A DNA stretch of 64,000 nt from the NCBI RefSeq assembly GCF_039523755.1, contig NZ_BAAAFX010000002.1, positions 124,001 through 188,000 on the forward strand. Direction: 5' to 3'. The notes below the pieces were generated by a model. The model did not search any database. It saw nothing but the letters and a program-made list of their open reading frames with translations, and was not told the origin of the DNA. Origin of the DNA: Tatumella terrea. Lineage in GTDB: Bacteria > Pseudomonadota > Gammaproteobacteria > Enterobacterales > Enterobacteriaceae. Positions 9,264 through 17,933 of the stretch are shown here, piece by piece; position 1 is the first letter of the stretch, and every line of letters begins with the position of its first letter. The position numbers were made by a program, and so were the translations under genes.

Positions 9264-9290
9264 AAAGCCCGGTGGGGGATTACGGGCTTT
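9264..9290 (-). terminator. Bidirectional hairpin terminator
   Basis: AAAGCCCG and CGGGCTTT form an 8-bp stem around an 11-nt loop, so both strands carry a GC stem ending in T residues. It lies about 66 nt after the stop of the minus-strand 88-residue gene and probably ends its transcript. Confidence 0.65.
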
Positions 9291-9356
9291 ACCTGAATTA
9301 TCGTAGCTCTTTAGAAAAGGCCATTAAATTACAGAATAAACATCCTGTTCTGAAAA

Positions 9357-9623
9357 TTAACTTTCCTGCTCAGTATGATTTACGGAGATTTCAATATCCT
9401 GAATAACCGATTCCAGTTCATCAAGCAGTTTGCCTTGCTGGTTTAATAACGTGTCAATACGTTGTGCAAATTTCTTATTCTTATACTCACCGGCATCGAA
9501 GGCCAGCCATTGTGCTGACAAGGTTTCACTGTTTGTCTGTGCATAATGACGCATTTCTTTTAGCTGTGACGTAACGTCCTGCAGAAATTCCACCTGTGTT
9601 TTCTGAACCTGATGATCACTCAT
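9357..9623 (-). CDS. Small coiled-coil hypothetical protein, 88 residues
   Basis: I do not recognise this protein. It is 88 residues, acidic, rich in Gln and Glu, without signal peptide or membrane segment, and its heptad-like spacing of Leu/Ile in the second half (IDTLLNQQGKLLDELESVIQ) predicts helical coiled coil. An AGAGGTG ribosome site precedes the ATG, and a hairpin terminator follows, which supports a real monocistronic gene. It is divergent from the oxygenase-ABC operon across 436 bp. Confidence 0.6.
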   Translation of the reverse strand: MSDHQVQKTQVEFLQDVTSQLKEMRHYAQTNSETLSAQWLAFDAGEYKNKKFAQRIDTLLNQQGKLLDELESVIQDIEISVNHTEQES

Positions 9624-10059
9624 TGATGCACCTCTGTTTTAATGATGAATAATGATTCACTATTAAGCGTAGCAGGGAGTTTTTCGTTATCATTAAGAAT
9701 ATTCGTATAACCCGAAAAATATAATAAATCACGTGATCATTAGTGCTTGATAATATCTTAACGTTAAGCGTGGCATCATTATTATTGGATGGGGGGTGGT
9801 GAGGCTAATCAGCAGTGCTGATGCCGGGGATGTGATATTTCCTGGCGACTCACAGGTAATGGCAGCGTGTAAATCAATAGTCTCTGTTTAATATGTTCTG
9901 ACGTTTATTCTTCTGCTGTGGACATGATATGGCAAAAGGGTACCAGAGGCCGGGCACAGACTTATTATCTTTTTTGCATATGGTCAGAAATATTAGTTGG
10001 TAGAGCCAGTAGATCGGCAATGGCATGATGCTCTGAGTTCCCAGTGGCAGGCCAGGCTT
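9624..10059. promoter_or_regulatory. Divergent intergenic region with two palindromes
   Basis: It separates the 88-residue gene (minus) from the oxygenase operon (plus). Two perfect palindromes lie close together: ATCACGTGAT at 9728-9737 and CTTAACGTTAAG at 9757-9768, separated by 19 bp. They are candidates for regulator binding sites. No AGACGTCT-type MetJ box was found by eye. Confidence 0.45.
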
Positions 10060-11076
10060 ATGACATCTACAGACAAAATACGGTTACCGGTGATCGATCT
10101 CTCTCTGCTGCAGGGTGACCCCTGCCAGCAGAAACAGTTGTCTGAGCAATTACGAAAAGCAGCACGGGACATCGGTTTCTTCTATCTCCGCGGACACGGA
10201 ATTTCTGACGATCTCATCCGGACTGTACAGCAAATAGCACGGCGTTTTTTTGAGTTACCTGAAGCCGATAAACTGACGGTCAGGATGGCGAATTCCCCTC
10301 ATTTTCGCGGATATAACCGTGCCGGAGTAGAAATCACCCGTGGACACCCCGATTACCGTGAACAATTTGATATCGGCGCTGAACGGGTTGCCGTAAATAC
10401 TCCCGACGGACCGGCATGGCAGCGACTGCAGGGGCCAAACCAGTGGCCAGTGATGTTACCGGCCTTAAGAGATGTGCTGACCCGCTGGCAGCATGAAATG
10501 ACCGCAGTCGCCCTGAAATTATTACGCGCTCTGGCCGTGTCGTTATCGCTGCCGGAGCAGGCATTTGATGCGTTGTACGGTTCCCTGCCGAACGAGCATA
10601 TTAAGCTCATCCGTTACCCCGGACAGCCGGTAACCGCTTCCGGACAGGGAGTGGGCGCACACAAGGATTCCGGATTTCTGACCTTATTGTTACAGGATCA
10701 GCAGGGGGGATTACAGGTTGAAGTCTCTCCGGGGGCCTGGACGGACGTCACCCCTATGGCCGGGACCTTTGTGGTCAATATCGGCGAATTACTCGAACTG
10801 GCCACTAACGGGTATCTGCGTGCCACCGTACATCGTGTTGTTTCACCCGCAGAGGCCCGGGAAAGGTTGTCGGTCGCCTTTTTCCTGGGAGCACAACTGG
10901 ATACCACGGTACCGGTTTACCCGCTTCCCGATGCGCTGGCACAACAGGCCAGGGGAGCTGCCAGTGACCCTCTGAACCCACTGTTACGGGATGTCGGCTG
11001 GAATTACCTGAAAGGTCGTCTGCGCTCACATCCGGAAGTCGCTAAACGCTTTTATCCCGAATTTAACACTGAATAA
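10060..11076 (+). CDS. 2-oxoglutarate/Fe(II)-type oxygenase, isopenicillin N synthase-like
   Basis: A 338-residue enzyme of the IPNS-like oxygenase superfamily. The N-terminal DIOX_N part begins PVIDLSLL and contains GFFYLRGHG and FFELPEADK. The iron-binding triad is His201, Asp203 (AHKDSG) and His258 (ATVHRVV), followed by the co-substrate binding Arg269-x-Ser271 (ERLSVAFF). A TTG start 63 nt upstream (9997) is possible, but the ATG at 10060 follows an AGG and matches the usual domain start. It lies 27 nt before a methionine-type ABC importer, suggesting that it modifies or cleaves the imported compound, perhaps an organosulphur or amino-acid derivative. The substrate cannot be read from sequence. 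Confidence 0.88.
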   Translation: MTSTDKIRLPVIDLSLLQGDPCQQKQLSEQLRKAARDIGFFYLRGHGISDDLIRTVQQIARRFFELPEADKLTVRMANSPHFRGYNRAGVEITRGHPDYREQFDIGAERVAVNTPDGPAWQRLQGPNQWPVMLPALRDVLTRWQHEMTAVALKLLRALAVSLSLPEQAFDALYGSLPNEHIKLIRYPGQPVTASGQGVGAHKDSGFLTLLLQDQQGGLQVEVSPGAWTDVTPMAGTFVVNIGELLELATNGYLRATVHRVVSPAEARERLSVAFFLGAQLDTTVPVYPLPDALAQQARGAASDPLNPLLRDVGWNYLKGRLRSHPEVAKRFYPEFNTE

Positions 11077-11103
11077 CTTTTGTCTGTCAGGAGAGTGCCA
11101 ACA

Positions 11104-11910
11104 ATGATCAAAAAAACCAGTATCACGCTTGCCGGGTTAGCTTTACTGCTGTCCCAAAACCTGTACGCCGCGCCTTTACGGGTGGCTGCGGATCCGGTTC
11201 CTCACGCCGAAATACTGGCTTATGTGAAAAAAATTGATCCGAAATTAGATCTGAGCATTGTTCAGATGAGTGGCGGAGGGATTAACCCGAATGAATTACT
11301 GGCCTCCGGCGATGTGGATGCTAACTATTTTCAGCACCTTCCTTATCTGAAAGATCAGGAAAAAGCACTGGGGAAAAAATTTGCGGTGGTGGCGGCTGTT
11401 CATATCGAACCGCTGGGGATCTACTCTCATAAGTATAAATCCCTGGCGGAACTTCCGGTCGGCGCCACCATCGCTGTTCCTGATAACGCTTCTAACCTCA
11501 GCCGTGCGCTGCGGTTGTTGCAGGATAAGGGAGTGCTGAAACTTAACGCCACCGGTGACAGCACATCAACCCTGCTGACACAGGCCGATATTATTGATAA
11601 CACGAAGAAAATTAAAATTATCCCGGTAGACTCACCGCAGATCCCTCGCTCACTGGATGACGTGGATGCGGCGGTCATCAATGGTAATTATGCGCTGGAA
11701 GCCGGGCTTGTACCTGCCCGGGATGCGCTGGGATTGGAATCGGCGAAAAATAATCCCTATGCCAATCTGCTGGTCACCCGTCCGGAACTGGTGAATGACC
11801 CGCGAATTCAGGAACTGGCAAAAGATCTGACCTCACCTCAGGTCGCCGAATTTATCAGAAAAACGTACCAGGGATCGGTGATCCCGGTGGCGGGTCCATC
11901 GCATGATTAG
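11104..11910 (+). CDS. MetQ/NlpA-family ABC importer substrate-binding protein, non-lipidated
   Basis: A 268-residue periplasmic binding protein of the NlpA/MetQ family: LRVAADPVPHAEIL near the start, ANYFQHLPYL, VHIEPLGIYSHKY and AVINGNYALEAGL match the family pattern. The signal peptide ends NLYA-APL with no lipobox cysteine, so the mature protein should be soluble, unlike E. coli MetQ, which is a lipoprotein. The ATG at 11104 has a GGAG 10 nt upstream; an alternative upstream codon at 11080 adds only non-signal residues. It overlaps the ATPase gene by 8 bp. The ligand may be methionine or a related D- or sulphur compound; this is inferred. Confidence 0.88.
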   Translation: MIKKTSITLAGLALLLSQNLYAAPLRVAADPVPHAEILAYVKKIDPKLDLSIVQMSGGGINPNELLASGDVDANYFQHLPYLKDQEKALGKKFAVVAAVHIEPLGIYSHKYKSLAELPVGATIAVPDNASNLSRALRLLQDKGVLKLNATGDSTSTLLTQADIIDNTKKIKIIPVDSPQIPRSLDDVDAAVINGNYALEAGLVPARDALGLESAKNNPYANLLVTRPELVNDPRIQELAKDLTSPQVAEFIRKTYQGSVIPVAGPSHD

Positions 11911-12691
11911 TTTTCAACAGGTCACCAAACACTATCCCGGTGCAGACCAGCCTGCGCTGAATAATGTGTCGCTGGAGATCGGCAAGGGGACGATTTTTGG
12001 CATTCTCGGACGCAGTGGTGCCGGTAAAAGCACACTATTGCGGTGTATCAATCGCCTGGAATCTCCCGGCTCGGGACGTGTGCTGATTGACGGGCAGGAT
12101 ATTGCGGCGTTCAGCCCGACCGCCCTGCGGCAGTATCGGCAGCAGACGGGGATGGTGTTTCAGCATTTTAATCTGCTTCATTCTCGTACGGTCAGTCAGA
12201 ATATTGAACTGGCTCTGAAGATTGCCGGGATGGATAAGGTGAGGCGGAAACAGCGGGTCACAGAGTTATTGCAACTGGTAGGGTTGGAAGACTTTGCCGG
12301 CAGCTGGCCTGCGCGTCTTTCCGGGGGACAAAAACAGCGGGTGGGGATTGCCCGTGCGCTGGCCGCCAACCCCGGATATCTGCTGTGTGACGAGGCAACC
12401 AGTGCGCTCGATCAGGAAACTACCTGCTCGGTACTGGATCTGCTGGCGGAAATTCATCGAAAACTGAATATCACTATCGTGCTGATCACCCATGAATTAA
12501 TGGTCGTTAAACGCATCTGTCACGAGGTGGCGTTACTGGAACAGGGGGTATTGCAGGAGAGCGGTTCGCTGCCGCAGATCATGGCGCGCCCTGACGGAAA
12601 ACTCCGTCACCTGTTATTGCAGGACGGTGAAACGGATCGGGCATTCCGTGCCAGATACCTCAGTGAGGGAGAAACGAGATGCGTAGCGTAG
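11903..12691 (+). CDS. Methionine-type ABC importer ATPase lacking the NIL domain
   Basis: A 262-residue nucleotide-binding subunit of the MetN type. Walker A is GRSGAGKST, signature motif LSGGQKQRVGIARA, Walker B LLCDEATSALD, and the H-loop is in LITHELMVV. E. coli MetN has about 343 residues, of which the last 80 form the methionine-sensing NIL domain responsible for trans-inhibition; here the protein ends shortly after the ATPase core. It therefore should not be feedback-inhibited in the MetN way. The gene overlaps the binding-protein gene by 8 bp and the permease gene by 13 bp, indicating translational coupling. Confidence 0.9.
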   Translation: MISFQQVTKHYPGADQPALNNVSLEIGKGTIFGILGRSGAGKSTLLRCINRLESPGSGRVLIDGQDIAAFSPTALRQYRQQTGMVFQHFNLLHSRTVSQNIELALKIAGMDKVRRKQRVTELLQLVGLEDFAGSWPARLSGGQKQRVGIARALAANPGYLLCDEATSALDQETTCSVLDLLAEIHRKLNITIVLITHELMVVKRICHEVALLEQGVLQESGSLPQIMARPDGKLRHLLLQDGETDRAFRARYLSEGETRCVA

Positions 12692-13347
12692 ACTGGCAGC
12701 AGTTTCAGGCGCTGATGCTTAGCGGTACCTGGGAAACGGTCTATATGGTGATGGTGGCTGCGCTGTTTACGGTCGCGATCGGCTTACCGGTCGGGGTCCT
12801 GCTGTTTCTGACCCGTCAGCACGGGCTGCTGGCGAATCGTTTTATTTCTCTGCTGCTTAACTGGATAGTCAATATTGGCCGGGCCTTACCGTTTATTATT
12901 TTACTTATTGCAGTGATACCGGTGACACGCTTTATTGTCGGAACCACTCTGGGGACGACTGCCGCGATCGTGCCGGTAACCCTGGGGGCTTTTCCTTTTT
13001 TTGCGCGGATTGTGGAAAATGCCTTAGCCGACGTCGATGCCGGGCCTGTTGAAGCGGTCGAATCGATGGGCGGAAATCTCTGGCATATTGTCAGCCGTGT
13101 TCTGTTGCCTGAGGCGCTGCCTGCGCTGGTTGCAGGGATCACACTGACCATCGTGATGCTGATCGGTTTTTCAGCCATGGCAGGGGTTGTCGGAGGCGGG
13201 GGACTCGGTGATCTTGCTATCCGGTATGGGTATCAGCGTTTCGATCATAATATCATGGCAGGGACGGTTGTTATGCTGCTGCTGATGGTCCTGGGAGTGC
13301 AGAAAGTCGGAGATTCCGCGGTACGGTTTCTGGCTCGCTGGCGCTGA
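12679..13347 (+). CDS. Methionine-type ABC importer permease (MetI family)
   Basis: A 222-residue inner-membrane protein with five to six hydrophobic segments, starting with a conserved LSGTWETVYMV and containing the EAA-loop region (EAVESMGGNLWHIVSRVLLPEALP) that contacts the ATPase. Its size matches MetI (217 residues). It is the last gene of the oxygenase-importer operon and overlaps the ATPase gene by 13 bp. It should form a homodimer with two copies of the ATPase; the substrate is unknown but of the methionine-importer type. Confidence 0.9.
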   Translation: MRSVDWQQFQALMLSGTWETVYMVMVAALFTVAIGLPVGVLLFLTRQHGLLANRFISLLLNWIVNIGRALPFIILLIAVIPVTRFIVGTTLGTTAAIVPVTLGAFPFFARIVENALADVDAGPVEAVESMGGNLWHIVSRVLLPEALPALVAGITLTIVMLIGFSAMAGVVGGGGLGDLAIRYGYQRFDHNIMAGTVVMLLLMVLGVQKVGDSAVRFLARWR

Positions 13348-13628
13348 TGCCTGACTCAGTGACCAGGGCATGCTGGTTCTGCCGGGCAGCAGGATAGGGT
13401 GCCAGGTACACGTTGGTCCCGTTCCGATCACCACAAGGTAAAATGATGCCCGGCGCCTGAAGACCACCGGTTGACTGACGGTAACAGCCCATGGCTGAGT
13501 CTGCCTGTCTCCTGACTCGCGCCGATGTATATCATCGCGAGCGACAGAATAAAGACTGTCCTGCAATAAGCGTTCTGTTGTACAGTGGTATCAGGAGTAA
13601 CACTACGTAAATAACTCACGGGGAACTT

Positions 13629-13928
13629 ATGATCAGACTGACAGGCCGGCTGATAGCGAAAACAGCGGAGGATTCTGCGATTATTCGTCGTTATCTTCCG
13701 GAACATCAACGATTATCACGTGCAGAGGATGGATGTCTGCTGTTTGAAGTGGTTGAAAGTGACGATCCGTTGATCTGGCAGGTGGAAGAGCTGTATACGG
13801 ATCAGCGGTCGTTCGACGGTCATCAGACCAGAACACGCAACTCTGAGTGGTGGGAGAAAACAGCTGCTATTTCAAGAGAATACAGTATCCATGAAGAATC
13901 TGACATCCCGGTGACTCCGGCGCTCTGA
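13629..13928 (+). CDS. ABM-fold (antibiotic biosynthesis monooxygenase-like) small protein
   Basis: A 99-residue cytoplasmic protein whose pattern (MIRLTGRLIAKTAEDSAIIR, CLLFEVVESDDP, WQVEELYTDQRSFDGHQ, a Trp pair in SEWWEK) fits the ABM dimeric ferredoxin-like fold, similar to YgiN and other quinol or small-molecule monooxygenases. A GGGGAA ribosome site precedes the ATG. A long hairpin follows 20 nt after the stop. The gene appears to be monocistronic; its substrate is not known. Confidence 0.8.
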   Translation: MIRLTGRLIAKTAEDSAIIRRYLPEHQRLSRAEDGCLLFEVVESDDPLIWQVEELYTDQRSFDGHQTRTRNSEWWEKTAAISREYSIHEESDIPVTPAL

Positions 13929-13947
13929 TATAACGGTGTCACTGCCT

Positions 13948-13980
13948 CTCATCTGACAGGCCATTGGCCTCTCAGATGAG
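13948..13980 (+). terminator. Long hairpin after the ABM gene
   Basis: CTCATCTGA pairs with TCAGATGAG and the interior AGGCC with GGCCT, giving about 15 bp of stem with one mismatch and a 3-nt loop. There is no U-tract, so termination is likely but not certain. Confidence 0.5.
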
Positions 13981-14227
13981 CTTACCCCGCTGTGCTGTAT
14001 TACTGCCATTCCCCTTACGCCCCGCAGTTGTTGTCCGTCAGGCGATTTCTCCCGTTACCAGAGGGGCTGCGGGCAGACAAAACCGTGACATCTTCGTCGT
14101 ATCTGCTTTACAAAACAGTGGGTTGCATAGCATATTGGTGTAAAGCATCAACGTAAATCGGGGCGGACGGTGCAAAGTATCGGCCCGTCTGACGGTATTA
14201 TTGGCTGCAAAACGTCGCAAAATCACT

Positions 14228-14755
14228 ATGAATATAAAAATCAGAAGTACAGAGGCAGGAGATGCGGCGCGGTACCTGACGATCGCTTGTCAGCAAAGTG
14301 TTCAGGAAAATACCCTGGCGATGCCCTGTCAGTCACTGAATGACTGGAATGAACGATTAGCCGGTAACGGCCGTGATGGGATTTATCATTTTGCTGCCGA
14401 AGCGGACGGAGAATTAGCCGGCATTATTACTGTGCGTAATCCTCAGCATCCCCGGCTCAGGCACACCACGAATCTGGGCATGTTTGTTGATGAAAAGCAT
14501 ACAGGTAAAGGCGTAGGTTCTGCATTAATTGAATTTGCTCTCCGGTATTCTTTTCACTGGCTGGGGGCGGTCAAAGTTGAACTGGAAGTTTTTACCGATA
14601 ACCAGCCGGCCATCGGGTTATATAAAAAATATGGATTCCGGGAAGAAGGGGTCAGAACGAAGTCTGCGCTGAGAAACGGCCAGTATGTCAATGTCCTGAT
14701 GATGGGACTGGAAGTTCAGGAGGCCGGGGGCCTGTCGGTAAGTGGTCACGAGTGA
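14228..14755 (+). CDS. GNAT N-acetyltransferase, YhhY-like
   Basis: A 175-residue GNAT enzyme with acetyl-CoA binding motif A around NLGMFVDEKHTGKGVGSALIE and motif B around LEVFTDNQPAIGLYKKYGF, followed by ALRNGQYVN. The order and wording resemble E. coli YhhY, an amino-acid N-acetyltransferase. A longer frame begins at a TTG at 14201, but the protein family begins at about MNIKIR; no strong ribosome site is present for either. The gene stands alone; the acetyl acceptor is unknown. Confidence 0.82.
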   Translation: MNIKIRSTEAGDAARYLTIACQQSVQENTLAMPCQSLNDWNERLAGNGRDGIYHFAAEADGELAGIITVRNPQHPRLRHTTNLGMFVDEKHTGKGVGSALIEFALRYSFHWLGAVKVELEVFTDNQPAIGLYKKYGFREEGVRTKSALRNGQYVNVLMMGLEVQEAGGLSVSGHE

Positions 14756-15151
14756 TCTGTCAGTAAGCTGTTTCATCGGGCGGTTATGCCATGCGGGGAA
14801 GAGCCGTACACCCAACCATAGACACAGGATTCGACATTACAGCGGGTGCGCCAGGGTGATAAGGCTGCATGCCTCAGGGGGCCGGGACGGACCCGGCTTC
14901 AAATCATCTGCTGGTCTCCCTGCTTACAGCTTATCCTGCGGGCGCCGCTTTACCGATGTGCCTTCTAAGACCTTTCTGCCGGGGCTGTAGCAAAACAGAC
15001 GTTATGCCCTGACGATAAACGATGCCGGGGCAGGGCGGATCCCTCTGAGGTACAGGCCGGTACGACAACCGAAAATACCGGAAACCCCTGTCCGCCGGGA
15101 GATCCATGTTCGGCTCCGCCTGTTTTCTTTTGCCGGCGCCGGCTGAGCAGA
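14756..15151. other. Intergenic region, no gene recognised
   Basis: First 400 bp of a roughly 1-kb gap between the GNAT gene and the O-antigen ligase gene. GC-rich, no plausible coding frame or RNA gene was recognised. Confidence 0.4.
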
Positions 15152-15291
15152 CAACTTCTGACGGCTAACTTCTTACGGCTAACCCCTAACCCCTAACCCC
15201 TAACCCCTAACCCCTAACTCCTAACTCCTAACTCCTAACTCCTAACTCCTAACTCCTAACTCCTAACTCCTAACCCCTAACCCCTAACCCC
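15152..15291. repeat. Telomere-like heptanucleotide tandem array, 20 units
   Basis: Sixteen uninterrupted 7-bp units run from 15180 to 15291 in a block pattern: five TAACCCC, eight TAACTCC, three TAACCCC. Four degenerate units in the same phase precede them (CAACTTC, TGACGGC, TAACTTC, TTACGGC, 15152-15179). Only the C-to-T change separates the core variants, indicating growth by slippage or unequal crossing-over. The complementary strand reads GGGGTTA, so the outer blocks can form G-quadruplexes. It lies about 470 bp before the O-antigen ligase gene. No spacers, so not CRISPR. Confidence 0.95.
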
Positions 15292-15762
15292 TTCAGTGTT
15301 GCTGGCACTACGAAAGAGGATGATGTTCTGTGTCACGCTGAACATAAATGGCCCTGTGTTATGATCCTGTTTACTGTCAAAGGGATAATATCATTATGGG
15401 GTGGGTTTTCAGGGCCGCCCTCAGGTGAACACGAAGTGTCATAGATAATGATTATTATTTTACCTGGTAAAGGTATCTTATTGAAAAATCGCAGCACGCT
15501 GGTTTACTTTTTTCGGTCAATAATGTTGCAGTGATCTGCAGATATTGGGTAAATCATCCCATTATTGTAACAGAAGATTCAGGATGTTTGCTTTACGCAG
15601 TAATACTGCGGGTGTTATGATTCTGTTTTTCCTGGTATTTGTTTCCGGTAACGAGAGCGGGAACTTTCCATTCTGACCTGATGTCAAATCCTCATCTTAA
15701 TAACTATTTTTAGTACCAGGGGTGTGAGGATTACTCGATGTTTCTACAGGAACTTATTGAAA
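15292..15762. other. AT-rich leader before the O-antigen ligase gene
   Basis: No gene. An 8-bp inverted repeat CAATAATG / CATTATTG (15518-15525 and 15560-15567) is separated by 34 bp. No ops/JUMPstart element (GGCGGTAG) was found. Confidence 0.4.
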
Positions 15763-17013
15763 ATGAGATGTAATTCAGCAGTGATGACTAAGATGTCTTT
15801 AGCCGCTTTCCTGTTACTGTTATTAACCAGCGTCACTTTTTTTGTTGATGGAAAGTTAAGCAGGTATTTTTTTTATTTTTGTGGCTATGTTTCTGTTCCG
15901 GGGTTTATCTTATTTACTTTCAGTCAGGGAATAAAGAAAAGTCTTAATAATCTTTCTCTGCCTTTCCTGATCATGGGAGTCTTATTTCTTCTCTGGTCAT
16001 TGTGGTGCGCTGTTTCCGGTGAGGGCGATTATCTGCTTTATACGCCGGCAAAAAGAATGATTCTTTCCTTCTTTATTATCAGCTTTATCTTATCGACCTA
16101 CCGAAACGCATTATTCTCAAAAGAGAAGCTGCAACGTTATGCCTTAGTTGCCCTATGGATAACTTTCCTGGCAGCGTCACTGTCAGGTATTCATCAGGCG
16201 CTGAACTCCAGCGACAGAGTTCTGTTAGGGATTGACCGGCCTACAATGAGTGCTTATGCCTATTCTTTTGTTTCTCTGACGTTAATGATGGCGCTGGCCT
16301 ATGATAAAAACCGGTTGAGAAAAAATATTACTTTTTTCTGTACGATTATTATTTCTACTTACGTTATTTTCCATACCCAGACCCGCGCGGCGATGGGGAT
16401 TCATACTTTTCTTATCGCAGTGATTACTTTTCATCTTTTCCAGGTAAAGAAGGAACCCCTGTCCTGTCTGGCTTCGTTACTGCTTCTTGCTATTTCTGTC
16501 TCATCTAACCACCATATTATTGATCATCGCACCGATGAAGCTATCAGGGATGTTCAGTTCTATAAAAACGATAATGACCGTACATCGCTCGGCGCCCGAT
16601 TCAGTATGTGGAAAGTCGGATTACTCTCGTTTGAGCAACGTCCGTTTGGTGAGACACTCCATCAAAGAAACGATTTTATACGCGGCTACCTGCGCTCATC
16701 CGGAGAGGAAGACTCGGATGTGAACAGATATCTGGATGTGCATTTGCATAATGAAGTGATTCAGTATTTATCAGTGTTTGGGATTTTCGGACTCCTGGTG
16801 CTGTTATATTTTTATTATGTATTTACCCTCGGGGTCAGAAAACAATTCGGTTTAATGAATGGTATCTCTGTACCAATGGTTGCAATGATATTTTACGGAT
16901 TAACAGACGTACTCTTTATTGCTGATGAAATAATTTTACTCTCTTCAGTCGTCATAGTACTAAGTGCTGTCATTATGTCAGGTAAAGAGATATCCCGGAT
17001 GAGGGGGGACTAA
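15763..17013 (+). CDS. O-antigen ligase family membrane protein (WaaL-like)
   Basis: A 416-residue polytopic membrane protein with about ten to twelve hydrophobic segments. The Wzy_C/O-antigen ligase signature is visible: TQTRAAMG in the middle of the chain and a large periplasmic loop ending HLHNEVIQYLSVFGIFGL, with the conserved His-x-His-Asn. It would join lipid-linked polysaccharide to a lipid A core or act as a polymerase of the same family. The start is uncertain: GTG at 15724, ATG at 15763 (AGGAA upstream, chosen) or ATG at 15784 are in frame. The codons are visibly AT-richer than those of neighbours. It overlaps the next glycosyltransferase gene by one base (TAATG). Confidence 0.85.
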   Translation: MRCNSAVMTKMSLAAFLLLLLTSVTFFVDGKLSRYFFYFCGYVSVPGFILFTFSQGIKKSLNNLSLPFLIMGVLFLLWSLWCAVSGEGDYLLYTPAKRMILSFFIISFILSTYRNALFSKEKLQRYALVALWITFLAASLSGIHQALNSSDRVLLGIDRPTMSAYAYSFVSLTLMMALAYDKNRLRKNITFFCTIIISTYVIFHTQTRAAMGIHTFLIAVITFHLFQVKKEPLSCLASLLLLAISVSSNHHIIDHRTDEAIRDVQFYKNDNDRTSLGARFSMWKVGLLSFEQRPFGETLHQRNDFIRGYLRSSGEEDSDVNRYLDVHLHNEVIQYLSVFGIFGLLVLLYFYYVFTLGVRKQFGLMNGISVPMVAMIFYGLTDVLFIADEIILLSSVVIVLSAVIMSGKEISRMRGD

Positions 17014-17933
17014 TGAACCCTGTATTAAGTATTGTTGTCACTGCACACAATGCAGAAAAGACATTAGAGCGCACGCTGGACAGTATCGTGAAGGCTATCT
17101 CTCCGGGGGAGGACGCCTGCGAGATTGTTATTATCAATGATGCCTCTGAAGATGGGACATCCCGTATTATCAGCGAGTTCGCGGCTAAAAATGTCGCATC
17201 CACCCGCTACTATGAAGTCAGTTTCCGCAATATCGGGCTGGTCAGGAATTTTGCGGTCCGCCATTGTCTCGGTGATTATATTACCATGGTCGATTCCGAT
17301 GATATCGTCTCCGGACAGGCATTTTTTAACGCGCTGACGCTGTTAAAAGAAGAAGCACCGGATGTCTTTCTGACCCGCCTGCTGGAGTTGTATGAGGGGG
17401 ATGAACCCCCGGCCGGGCCGGTTGTGTTCGAACCAAAAAGGATCAGCAGAGAGAAACTGATCAAAAAGTATCTGGTTCACAAAGAAATCCAGGCCCATTT
17501 TATTGGTCAGTTTATCCGTCGGGATCTCCTGTCAGCGATCCACTTCCCGGATTTCACCTGTTATGAGGATTCATTTACCTTTCCGGAGGTGATGGCAAAT
17601 GCAGAGAAGATCCTGTATTCCCGTGTGGGCTTCTATCAGTACCTGAAGAACCATAACAGTCTGTCTAATTCCATGAGTGCAGAGAAGCTGGGCTGTCTGA
17701 TTGAGGCCACAAAAAAACTCGATACGCTGTTTTATAAAGCCTATAAAAATCTGGTGATATGTCACTGGATAGACATCCTTGTCAGATACGGCGACCGGAT
17801 TAAAGACACCGATACCCTGACATTGCTCAGAAAGCATATTGCACGGGTGAGCTATTTTTCATTTATTACCGACCCCGGGATTCGGGTGAGCTATAAACGA
17901 AAACTACTGACCCTCGACAGGGTCAGGCAGTAA
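17013..17933 (+). CDS. Family 2 glycosyltransferase
   Basis: A 306-residue GT-A fold glycosyltransferase. The nucleotide-sugar domain begins LSIVVTAHNAEKTLERTLDS, has INDASEDGT, the N-terminal RNIGLVRNFAV loop and the metal-binding MVDSDDI near residue 94. No membrane segment is obvious, so it acts on the cytoplasmic face. The ATG overlaps the stop codon of the WaaL-like gene, so the two proteins are translationally coupled and probably work on the same lipopolysaccharide core or surface glycan. Sugar and linkage cannot be told from sequence. It converges on pgaD. Confidence 0.88.
   Translation: MNPVLSIVVTAHNAEKTLERTLDSIVKAISPGEDACEIVIINDASEDGTSRIISEFAAKNVASTRYYEVSFRNIGLVRNFAVRHCLGDYITMVDSDDIVSGQAFFNALTLLKEEAPDVFLTRLLELYEGDEPPAGPVVFEPKRISREKLIKKYLVHKEIQAHFIGQFIRRDLLSAIHFPDFTCYEDSFTFPEVMANAEKILYSRVGFYQYLKNHNSLSNSMSAEKLGCLIEATKKLDTLFYKAYKNLVICHWIDILVRYGDRIKDTDTLTLLRKHIARVSYFSFITDPGIRVSYKRKLLTLDRVRQ

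Noticed and set aside
15152..15291. CRISPR-like appearance of the heptamer array
   Set aside because: Units are adjacent with no spacers and no cas genes exist nearby.
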